Under the pieces are notes generated by a model. That model was not told the DNA's origin. It ran no database searches and was given only the letters and a program-made list of their open reading frames with translations. Positions 8,835-15,580 of a stretch of 31,234 nt of DNA are shown piece by piece. Origin of the DNA: Caldisericota bacterium (GTDB lineage Bacteria > Caldisericota > JANLFM01); contig JANLFM010000007.1 in the NCBI GenBank assembly GCA_024655865.1, positions 1-31,234 on the forward strand, read 5' to 3'. The stretch's first letter is position 1, and each line of letters opens with the position of its first letter. The translations under genes and the position numbers were made by a program.

Positions 8835-8863
8835 ATAATACCTGGAGAAGGCCTGCTTGTAAA
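8835..8863 (-). promoter_or_regulatory. tyrS promoter
   Basis: On the minus strand TTTACA (8858-8863) and TATTAT (8835-8840) are separated by 17 bases, a good sigma-A match. The expected start of transcription lies about 25-30 bases before the tyrS ATG at 8803. Confidence 0.75.
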
Positions 8864-8888
8864 CTATTTTTTAACTCAAGCGGGATTT

Positions 8889-8908
8889 CTGTAAAAAATT
8901 TTTTACAG
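8889..8908. other. Perfect 20-bp AT-rich palindrome
   Basis: CTGTAAAAAATTTTTTACAG reads identically on both strands. It lies 13 bases after the stop of the dehydrogenase fusion and 25 bases upstream of the tyrS -35 box. It may form a weak bidirectional terminator stem or be the binding site of a dimeric regulator acting on tyrS. Sequence alone does not decide between these. Confidence 0.5.
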
Positions 8909-8921
8909 GTGGAGAATTCCG

Positions 8922-10706
8922 CTAAGGTGTCTTCGAGGAGCGTGCCGATCTTGGAATTTGCCTTCTTAAAAGTGCCGGACCCAGAGCGTCAAAAAGCCAG
9001 CCGAAGGTAAATTCAAGGACGGGGATGACCCTCAGCCACCGGGGAAAGTAGATTTCCCTCCGAGGACGGTTGAGCAGCTCCCAGACTTTGAAGGCTACCT
9101 TTTCCGGGCTTAAGGGAAAGACTTTCCCGGGAATTATCAAATTGGCTTCCCCGGGAGAATGCTCGAAGAATTCCGTATCCACAGCTCCCAGCTTGATTGA
9201 GGAAACCGTCACCCATCCTTTAAGCTCCCTGTGAAGCGCAGAGCTCAAAGTAGAGAGAAAGGACTTCGTGGCCGCATAAATAGCCACACCCTGAGAGGGG
9301 ATCTCGCTTGCAATGGAGCTGATGTTGATCACATACCCCCTACTCCGGTTTCTCATTCCCGGTAGAAAGAGCTTGATTAAGTGCACCGGGCAAGTGGCAT
9401 TGAGCTCGATCATCTCTTTAGTCAAATCCCAGGACATGTCTTTAAGGTAGCCATACCAGCCAAAGCCGGCATTATTAATCAGGACGTCAACCCCCTGGAA
9501 TTTCTCTTCCACCCAGAGGAAAAGCCTGATCCTTTCCTCTTCCTTAGTCAGGTCACAGGGAAAAGAGAACGCCTGTCCCCCCTTGCGCTGGATTTCCTCC
9601 TTTAAAGAATCCAGCGCCTCCTCGCTTCGGGATACCAGGACCACCTTCAACCCTGCTTGTGCAAGCTTCAGGGCGATTGCCCTTCCGATTCCCCTTGAGG
9701 CACCAGTGACCAGGGCCACCTTCCCTTCCCAGGCTTTCCCCTGCCGCTTCAGGCGGTAGTATGGAGAACGGGAAAGCAGATATTGCCTGACAATAGGGCT
9801 AAAGGCTTTAATCAAGTACCTCCTGAAGCCGAAAGCCTTGTGCATGTCCCTTATATAGTCGGCAAAGGTTCTGGTTTGGAAATTGAGAATTCTCTGGCTC
9901 TCGGAGCTATCCAGCCAATCAGTGGCGAAGGGCTCTTCCGTAAAGGCGCTCTCTGGGAGCGGGGCAATGCCCAGGGACCCCAGCACTCCCTCTAAAATTT
10001 CCCGATAATAGAGCTGACAGGAGGGGCCGCCGCCGATGTGCAGGATTTTTCCCCAAATTTCCTCAGAGCTCACTCCCCTGGCGATGGCCAGGCCCACGTC
10101 CTTAGTGTGCACGAACTCCATTCTGTTCCAGAGGGGGACATCGAACATCCCCGGATCGAGCCTGAGGGAAATGGGTAAGGCCGCGGCCAGACGGAAAATG
10201 GACCAGGTCAGGCCGGAATTTTTCACCATCTCTTCACAGGCCAATTTGTGTCTGGAGTAATGCTCTACGGGCCTGGGAGGATCTTCCACCCTTCGGGGTG
10301 GAGGGAGGTAATGGGTATCCCCGTAAACGTACAGAGAAGAGGTGAAAATTATCCGCGGAGGGACGGGCTGCATCCTCATTGCCTGGAGTAGTTTAGACGT
10401 TCCTCCCACGTTAACCTCCTCGGCGATTTTGGGCTTCTCATTGCAGTCAATTCCTGTCCGGGAGATCTTCGGGATGATGAACGCCAAATGTACCACCACA
10501 TCCTGATTCTCCACAGCTACAAGCACGTCCTCCAGCTTTCTCAAATCGCCCCAGACCACCCTGACCCTGCCCTTGAGCTTCCTGTAGACCCTTAAGTTGG
10601 CTTTTGTGGGAAGATCAAAACAGGTCACTTCGTGACCAGCTTTCAGTAACTCTTCCAGCGCGCTTAATCCTATGTTGCCAAACGCTCCTGTAATTAAAAC
10701 TTTCAA
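8922..10706 (-). CDS. Fusion of NAD-dependent epimerase/dehydratase and short-chain dehydrogenase
   Basis: A 594-residue protein with two complete Rossmann dehydrogenase modules. The first (about 1-300) is of the extended SDR/epimerase type, with the nucleotide motif GAFGNIG at 7-13 and YSRHK at 150-154. The second (about 327-594) is a classical SDR with TGASRGIG at 334-341, NNAG at 411-414, a serine at 463/464 and the catalytic YAATK at 477-481. Both active sites look intact. The start is TTG at 10706, nine bases after AGGAGG, and gives the expected MKVLITG beginning. It lies 27 bases after the TetR-family gene and probably shares its promoter. The two-step redox chemistry on a common substrate (lipid, polyketide-like or sugar) is inference; the substrate is not identifiable. 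Confidence 0.88.
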   Translation of the reverse strand: MKVLITGAFGNIGLSALEELLKAGHEVTCFDLPTKANLRVYRKLKGRVRVVWGDLRKLEDVLVAVENQDVVVHLAFIIPKISRTGIDCNEKPKIAEEVNVGGTSKLLQAMRMQPVPPRIIFTSSLYVYGDTHYLPPPRRVEDPPRPVEHYSRHKLACEEMVKNSGLTWSIFRLAAALPISLRLDPGMFDVPLWNRMEFVHTKDVGLAIARGVSSEEIWGKILHIGGGPSCQLYYREILEGVLGSLGIAPLPESAFTEEPFATDWLDSSESQRILNFQTRTFADYIRDMHKAFGFRRYLIKAFSPIVRQYLLSRSPYYRLKRQGKAWEGKVALVTGASRGIGRAIALKLAQAGLKVVLVSRSEEALDSLKEEIQRKGGQAFSFPCDLTKEEERIRLFLWVEEKFQGVDVLINNAGFGWYGYLKDMSWDLTKEMIELNATCPVHLIKLFLPGMRNRSRGYVINISSIASEIPSQGVAIYAATKSFLSTLSSALHRELKGWVTVSSIKLGAVDTEFFEHSPGEANLIIPGKVFPLSPEKVAFKVWELLNRPRREIYFPRWLRVIPVLEFTFGWLFDALGPALLRRQIPRSARSSKTP

Positions 10707-10733
10707 ATCTTTATTCCTCCTGTTTTTAAATAA

Positions 10734-11345
10734 TTAAGCCTGCGCGCTCTTCAATTCCTTCAAAATAATGCCGATCATCCTCCTTAAGGAGGCCTTCCAG
10801 TCCGAACCCCTGGGGTCCAGGGCAGCCTGTAGGAAAACTCCCACAGCGAGGGATACCATTATCTGTGAATAGAGTTCCAGATCAAAAGGCTGGAACTCTC
10901 CATTTTCCCTTCCTTTTTTCAGAATCTTCAGAAAAAATTTTCGGTAGCGCTCAAAATAGGAAACAGCGCTCTGCCAGATCTTCTCCTCGTGGCGAGCCTT
11001 GTTCCAGAATTCGAAGAGGATGCCGTAGCTTCCTTCAGCCTGTTCGATCACGTATCCGGCAACATCGGTCATCCTGGCAATGGCCTCTTCCACGGTTGAG
11101 GTGCTGGACTCAATTTTGAGGAGTTCCTCATCCAGGTGGGAAAGCCAACGGTCCAGGAGCTCGAGAAAGAGGGCTTCTTTAGAGGAGAAATGATGGTAAA
11201 AACCTCCTTTGCTCACTCCCGCGGCCTGGCAGATGTCATCTACAGAAACTGCGTCGTATCCTCTCAGTGCGAAGAGATTCTCCGCCTCCTTAAGCAGGAT
11301 TGACCTGGTCTCTTCTGCTTTCTGCGCTTTCATGTTTTTGCTCAT
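10734..11345 (-). CDS. TetR/AcrR family transcriptional repressor
   Basis: A 203-residue regulator with the typical N-terminal helix-turn-helix (about residues 10-58, ending GGFYHHFSSKEALFLELL) and a helical ligand-binding C-terminal domain. Its promoter carries a palindromic site directly after the -10 box, so autoregulation is likely. The epimerase-SDR fusion follows 27 bases downstream and should be in the same regulon. The inducer is unknown. A TTAAGG-like weak ribosome site precedes the start; M1 at 11345 and M5 are both possible, and the ATG at 11345 gives the longer usual N-terminus. The IS element ends about 100 bases upstream. Confidence 0.9.
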   Translation of the reverse strand: MSKNMKAQKAEETRSILLKEAENLFALRGYDAVSVDDICQAAGVSKGGFYHHFSSKEALFLELLDRWLSHLDEELLKIESSTSTVEEAIARMTDVAGYVIEQAEGSYGILFEFWNKARHEEKIWQSAVSYFERYRKFFLKILKKGRENGEFQPFDLELYSQIMVSLAVGVFLQAALDPRGSDWKASLRRMIGIILKELKSAQA

Positions 11346-11395
11346 TTTCCCTCAATTTTTTTCGTTTTACTCAATTTAAGAATCTCATTTCACAA

Positions 11396-11438
11396 ACCGA
11401 CTGGTCGGTATATTACCTGAGGATAGCATGGTTGTCAA
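11396..11438 (-). promoter_or_regulatory. tetR promoter with palindromic TetR-type operator
   Basis: The minus strand has TTGACA (11433-11438), a 17-base spacer and TAATAT (11410-11415). Immediately downstream, at 11396-11409, is ACCGACCAGTCGGT, a near-perfect palindrome of the form bound by many TetR/AcrR repressors. A repressor bound here would cover the start of transcription. The -35 box lies 5 bases from the end of the neighbouring insertion sequence. Confidence 0.8.
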
Positions 11439-12422
11439 GGGCTTGTATGAGATGAGTACATCGGTAACACCTGAGTATATTCTTCCGCAAATTCCAGAGG
11501 TGTCAAATAGCCCAGGGATTGATGAGGACGAACTGCGTTGTAGGTGATCAACCACTCCGTGAGGGAGGCGTTAACCTCTTCTAGGTCCTCACCCATCTGA
11601 CCGAAGTCCAACCATTCCTCCCTCAGGGTGCGATTGAACCTCTCCAATCGTGGGTTGTCCTTGGGCGTTTTCACCCGGGAGTAGTACTGGGGGATGTGCA
11701 AGCTCTGGCATAGTTGGCTGAAGTACTTGGAGTACTCTGAGCCGTTATCCGTGTGCACATATTGAATGGGAATATTTAAGACATAGAGCAAACGCTGGAG
11801 GAAATCCGAGGCATTCCGGGAATTAGCAGATTTGTACATCCGGGCATAGCCGATGCGGGTATGATCATCGATAGCCGTGAAGATGTAGCGGTAGTCGCCA
11901 CTCCAGGGTTTTGGCCGCTCTTTGGGGATGAAAGTAGAGGGAATGGCGCTCGATAACCCGCTGTATTTTCCAGGAGGAGATCCTCTCCCCGTATCTTTTC
12001 TGGTAAAGCAAGGCCAGCTTCATCTTTCCCCAGCGCAAGTTCTCCTTACGCAGCTTGATGATCCTAAATTCCTCCTCCGGGGTCACCTGCCAGGCCCTCT
12101 TTCTCTGGGGAGCTCGGGAGCGCTCCTCTAAGGAGGAGAGCTCTCCCTCCTTAAACCTCTTCTGCTATAGGTAGAAGGTCTTCCGGGAGATGCCAAAGTG
12201 GCGGCAGGTAAAGGAAACGTTTCCCTTTCCCCTACATTTTAAGAAAAGGAACCACTCCAGACGCCGGAGGGCATTCCGGGATAACTTCTCCTTCCTGGCC
12301 CGGACACGGAGGTTGTTAGCCCAATCCTCAGGATCCCTGGGCTCCGGATTCTTCTGGGGGAAATAGGTGACGTATTTGATCCAATAGGGTTCTTTCCAGG
12401 GGAGGGAAATCTCTTCCTCCAA
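11435..12422 (-). pseudogene. Transposase with integrase core, broken (IS481/IS3-like)
   Basis: The remains run from a TTG start at 12422 (after AAGGAGGTG) to a TGA at 11435. The N-terminal helix-turn-helix part reads ...HFGISRKTFYL and then hits a TAG at 12165-12167, where relatives have Trp (TGG), so a single G-to-A change is likely. The frame resumes with QKRFKEGELSSLEERSRAP and runs to about 11900. It then shifts into another frame at TAIDDHTRIGYARMYKS, the middle of the integrase core. The second catalytic Asp (HTDNGSE) and the Glu (LERFNRTLREEW) are present. The segment that should carry the first Asp, just before the TAIDD motif, is missing, so one out-of-frame deletion of roughly 40 codons explains both defects. 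Inactive. Confidence 0.85.
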
Positions 12423-12488
12423 GATGTAACACCTCCTTCTCCAACAATTCTATTACGGAGGTGTTACCTATCTTTCTCATCTTTTTCA
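11444..12488 (-). mobile_element. Decayed IS481-like insertion sequence
   Basis: The ends are imperfect inverted repeats beginning TG and sharing GATGAG followed by GGTAACACCT. The left end is 11444-11472. The right end is 12457-12488, read on the opposite strand. GGGCT flanks both sides (11439-11443 and 12489-12493) and looks like a 5-bp target duplication. The element is 1045 bp, somewhat short for the family, which fits an internal deletion in the transposase. It sits between mutS2 and tetR. A second copy of the right end lies at 28704-28735. Boundaries could be off by a base or two. Confidence 0.75.
12426..12467 (-). promoter_or_regulatory. IS end hairpin covering the transposase ribosome site
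   Basis: GTAACACCTCC (12426-12436) and GGAGGTGTTAC (12457-12467) are a perfect 11-bp inverted repeat with a 20-base loop. In a minus-strand transcript entering from outside the element, the terminal inverted repeat would pair with the GGAGG ribosome site of the transposase. A transcript starting inside the end would lack the 5' arm. Several IS families use this layout to avoid expression from neighbouring genes; applying it here is inference. Confidence 0.6.
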
Positions 12489-12636
12489 GGGCTCCGAGAA
12501 AAATTAATAGAAATGCGCTCCATTCGTAGGGGTACAGCGGATCTGGAAAATCCCAGGAGTTGGCTTTTTAGGAGCCTGCTTTTAAAAAGGGGCGCAGGCG
12601 GTCTTTAATCTTCTTGAAAATGAACAGAAAAGAAAG

Positions 12637-14988
12637 CTACTTCAAATAGACGATGGTGACACCCTGCCCACCCTCGGTGGCCTCTCCCATGCGGAAGCGG
12701 AGCACGGAAGGATGATTGCGCAGGTAATTGTGAATGGCCTGACGTAAAGCTCCCGTTCCCCGTCCATGAAGGATATAAACAAAAGGGAAATTAGCCATCA
12801 CAGCGTCGTCCAGGTACTTATCCAGAACCTGAAGGGCATCCTCTACCCTGGCTCCGTGGAGATCGATCTTCCAGGAGATATCCTTCTTGAAGGAAATAGA
12901 GGGTCTTTCCGGAACCTCCCTCTCCTTTAAGACCTCCTGGGCCTCTTTGGCCTCCAGGCGTTCAATCTCCCTTTCCTCCACGCTGGCGCGCATTGAGCCC
13001 ACCTGGACTCTGGCCTTCTTTTTTTCTTCATCGATTTCCACGATCACGCCCTGAGCCTTAAAGCGAGGAATCCAGACCAAATCACCTATGCGTAAATCCT
13101 TGAGGGAAACGGGAAGGCCGCGCTTTTCCGTAATCTGAATGCGTTCATCAACCTGGGATTTGACCTCCTCCACCTCCTTCCTGATGGCTTCAGTGCGGAC
13201 GGAGACCTTAGGCTCTTGCCTAAGTTTTTCCAGAAGCTCCTCCATCTGCGATTTGGTCTCATTAATCACCTTTTGAGCTTCTTCATAAGCGCTGCGCAGG
13301 ATTTGCTTTTTCTTTTTCTTGAGCTCCTCGCTCTGCTTCTGGTACTCCTCACGCAATTTCCAGGCTTCTTCCTTGAGCTTCTCCGCCTGAGCCTTATCGG
13401 ATTCCAGTTTTTGCCTCTCCTCTTCAAGCTTGGAGATTAACTGGTCCAGCTTCTCCCTCTCTAAGGTCATGTGGTTCTGGGCATCAGAGAGCACCTCCGG
13501 GAGAAGCCCCAGCTTTTTAGCGATCTGGAAAGCGTGACTCGATCCGGGAATACCCAGGCGCATCTTGTAAGTGGGAGCGAGAGTGTTCAGGTCGAATTCC
13601 ATGGAGGCGTTCCGGGCATCGCGGTGCAGGTAGGCAAAGGCCACAAGTTCGGTGTGATGGGTGGAAGCAATGGTAGGGATACGATTTTCGTGCAAGAATT
13701 CCAAAATTGCTGCCCCCAGAGCCGCCCCTTCCCGGGGATCCGTGCCCGAGCCCAGTTCGTCCAAAAGCACTAAAGAACGGGGGTCCGCATCCTTCAAAAT
13801 CCTCACAATTTGCGCCATGTGAGCGCTGAATGTAGACAGGGACTGCTGGATAGACTGTTCATCCCCGATATCGGCAAAGACGTTGCGGAAAATGCCGATC
13901 GAGGACGTTGCGGAGGCCGGAATATGCAACCCCGCCTGAGCCATAAGCACAAGCAGTCCTGCGGTTTTCAGGCTCACGGTTTTTCCTCCCGTGTTCGGGC
14001 CAGTGATCACCAGGGTGTGAAAACTTCGTCCGATCTGAATGTCTATGGGTACTACTTCGCCTTTAAGTAGAGGATGTCTGGCGTTCACCAGGTCGAGGTA
14101 GGCCCCGTCCTCCACTTTAGGCATATTAGCTTTCATCAGATCGGAAAGGCGCGCCTTGGCAAAGATGAAATCCAGGCGCCCTAAAGCCTGAAGGGAGCGT
14201 AAGAGTTCCCCGGCCTGCTCCCCGATCTTTTTCGAGAGGGTCATGAGAATGCGCTCTTCCTCATCCCTGATCTTCATCTGCGCTTCCCTGAGCTCGTTAT
14301 TGATATTTACGGTGTCCAGGGGTTCGAGGAAGACAGTCTGGCCGGATGCCGAGCGGTCATGCACCACTCCAGGAAGCTGGGCCTTGAATTCTGCTTTTAC
14401 GGGGACCACGAAACGGTCATCCCTGATGGTGATAATTGGCTCCTGGAGATATCTTTTAACTGTGGGCGATTCAATCAGGCCCTGGAGTTTCTCTTTCAGG
14501 CGGTTTTCGATCAGCCGGGCCTGCTTTCTCAGGCGCAGGAGGTCGTAAGAGGCGGAATCCAGGATCTCCCCGGAGGGAGAAATCGATTTCTCAATTTCCT
14601 TTTCTAAGGCCGGCAAAAGGTGGAACTCCTTGACCAGCGAAGTAATGATGGGAAAGGATTTCGATTCCAGAACTTTGCTTTTGATCTGTCTCAGCGCGCC
14701 CAAGAATTCCTTTATCTGGTAGAGTTCCCCTGGCGTGAGCACTCCCCCGATTTTAGCCCTGCTCAGAATGGGCCTGATATCCAGACTGGTACCCCAGGGA
14801 ATTTCTCCGTAACGGCCGAGCCACTCCACGCCCTCGGAAGTCTCCTCCTGAGCCCTTCTGATTTCATCCAGGTCATTGAACGGCGCAATTTTCTCCGCTA
14901 TTTCCCTGCCGTAAACTGTCTGGGTTTGCTCCACCAGTTTTTCTACTATGGCGAAGAAATCCAGGACTCTCAGCGCATGGGCATCCAT
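12637..14988 (-). CDS. mutS2: MutS2 endonuclease/ATPase
   Basis: This MutS homologue suppresses recombination and, in Gram-positives, acts on stalled or collided ribosomes through its Smr domain. It shows the MutS core, a P-loop TGPNTGGKT near residues 326-334, Walker B LVLLDELGSGTDP, a long charged coiled-coil stretch (about 510-610) and a complete C-terminal Smr domain (about 706-783) with DLHG and HGRGTGALR. I place the start at the ATG at 14988 (MDAHALRVLDFF, the usual N-terminus), four bases after AGGTGAGG. That gives 783 residues. A longer in-frame ATG at 15117 would add 43 atypical residues inside the glycosylase gene. It is the last gene of the infC operon. Confidence 0.94.
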   Translation of the reverse strand: MDAHALRVLDFFAIVEKLVEQTQTVYGREIAEKIAPFNDLDEIRRAQEETSEGVEWLGRYGEIPWGTSLDIRPILSRAKIGGVLTPGELYQIKEFLGALRQIKSKVLESKSFPIITSLVKEFHLLPALEKEIEKSISPSGEILDSASYDLLRLRKQARLIENRLKEKLQGLIESPTVKRYLQEPIITIRDDRFVVPVKAEFKAQLPGVVHDRSASGQTVFLEPLDTVNINNELREAQMKIRDEEERILMTLSKKIGEQAGELLRSLQALGRLDFIFAKARLSDLMKANMPKVEDGAYLDLVNARHPLLKGEVVPIDIQIGRSFHTLVITGPNTGGKTVSLKTAGLLVLMAQAGLHIPASATSSIGIFRNVFADIGDEQSIQQSLSTFSAHMAQIVRILKDADPRSLVLLDELGSGTDPREGAALGAAILEFLHENRIPTIASTHHTELVAFAYLHRDARNASMEFDLNTLAPTYKMRLGIPGSSHAFQIAKKLGLLPEVLSDAQNHMTLEREKLDQLISKLEEERQKLESDKAQAEKLKEEAWKLREEYQKQSEELKKKKKQILRSAYEEAQKVINETKSQMEELLEKLRQEPKVSVRTEAIRKEVEEVKSQVDERIQITEKRGLPVSLKDLRIGDLVWIPRFKAQGVIVEIDEEKKKARVQVGSMRASVEEREIERLEAKEAQEVLKEREVPERPSISFKKDISWKIDLHGARVEDALQVLDKYLDDAVMANFPFVYILHGRGTGALRQAIHNYLRNHPSVLRFRMGEATEGGQGVTIVYLK

Positions 14989-14992
14989 TTCC

Positions 14993-15580
14993 TCACCTTG
15001 AGAGGTATTCACTTCCCACTTCAAAGAAGCGCCAGGGCTTTTCCTTCCATTCTCCGGCATAGTGCACCCCGATCCTGGTGCCCTGGCCAATTTTTTCCGG
15101 GGATCTCCCCTCCTCAATCCAGAGGTCGCTTGTACAGAGGTCCCATCCGTTCATCTCCCTGGTGATCCCCAGGGCCAAAGTCAACTTTCCCGGTCCATTA
15201 GCGATTTCCCTCCGGGACTTGACCTTCCTGCGCTCGAGCATGAGCTCAATCCCCTCGAAAGGCTCAAGGGCTCTTATCAGAACCGCCGCTGGATAATTTT
15301 CCCTTTCCGTCACCACATTAAAACAATAATACATTCCGTAGATGAGATAAATATAGGCATGTCCTGGGGGACCAAACATAGGGGCTGTTCTTTTAGTGAG
15401 GCCCCTGGATGCGTGGGAGGCGCGATCGTCCGGACCCACGTAGGCCTCGGTCTCCACAATGAAACCTGAAAGATAACTCTCCCCTACCCTATGTACCAAA
15501 AGCTTGCCAATTAAACTTCTGGCAACTTCCAGGGTATCTTGAAGGTAAAAAGATCGAGGAAGAGGGGCTCTTCCACTCAA
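14993..15580 (-). CDS. 3-methyladenine DNA glycosylase (AAG/MPG type)
   Basis: A 195-residue base-excision repair enzyme that removes alkylated purines. The family pattern is clear: an N-terminal FYL..TLEVARSLIGKLLVH, the active-site segment VETEAYVGPDD with the catalytic Glu at about residue 45, HASRG, MFGPPGHAYIYLIYGMYYCFNV, and NGPGKLTLALGI. The start is TTG at 15580, overlapping the pheT stop by 4 bases with little room for a separate ribosome site, so translation is probably coupled. mutS2 follows 4 bases after the stop, placing two DNA-maintenance genes at the tail of a translation operon. Confidence 0.93.
   Translation of the reverse strand: MSGRAPLPRSFYLQDTLEVARSLIGKLLVHRVGESYLSGFIVETEAYVGPDDRASHASRGLTKRTAPMFGPPGHAYIYLIYGMYYCFNVVTERENYPAAVLIRALEPFEGIELMLERRKVKSRREIANGPGKLTLALGITREMNGWDLCTSDLWIEEGRSPEKIGQGTRIGVHYAGEWKEKPWRFFEVGSEYLSR

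Noticed and set aside
12560-12600. GCCTGC/GCAGGC inverted repeat after mutS2 as a terminator
   Set aside because: Only 6 bp with a 14-base loop and no T-run on either side. The stretch 12494-12636 otherwise shows nothing I can support.
14989-15117. Longer in-frame start of mutS2 at 15117
   Set aside because: It adds 43 residues unlike MutS2 N-termini and runs back into the glycosylase gene; the ATG at 14988 has a good ribosome site and the usual MDAHAL beginning.
14620-15165. 181-codon open frame on the plus strand
   Set aside because: Antisense to mutS2 and the glycosylase gene, with no ribosome site or recognisable sequence.
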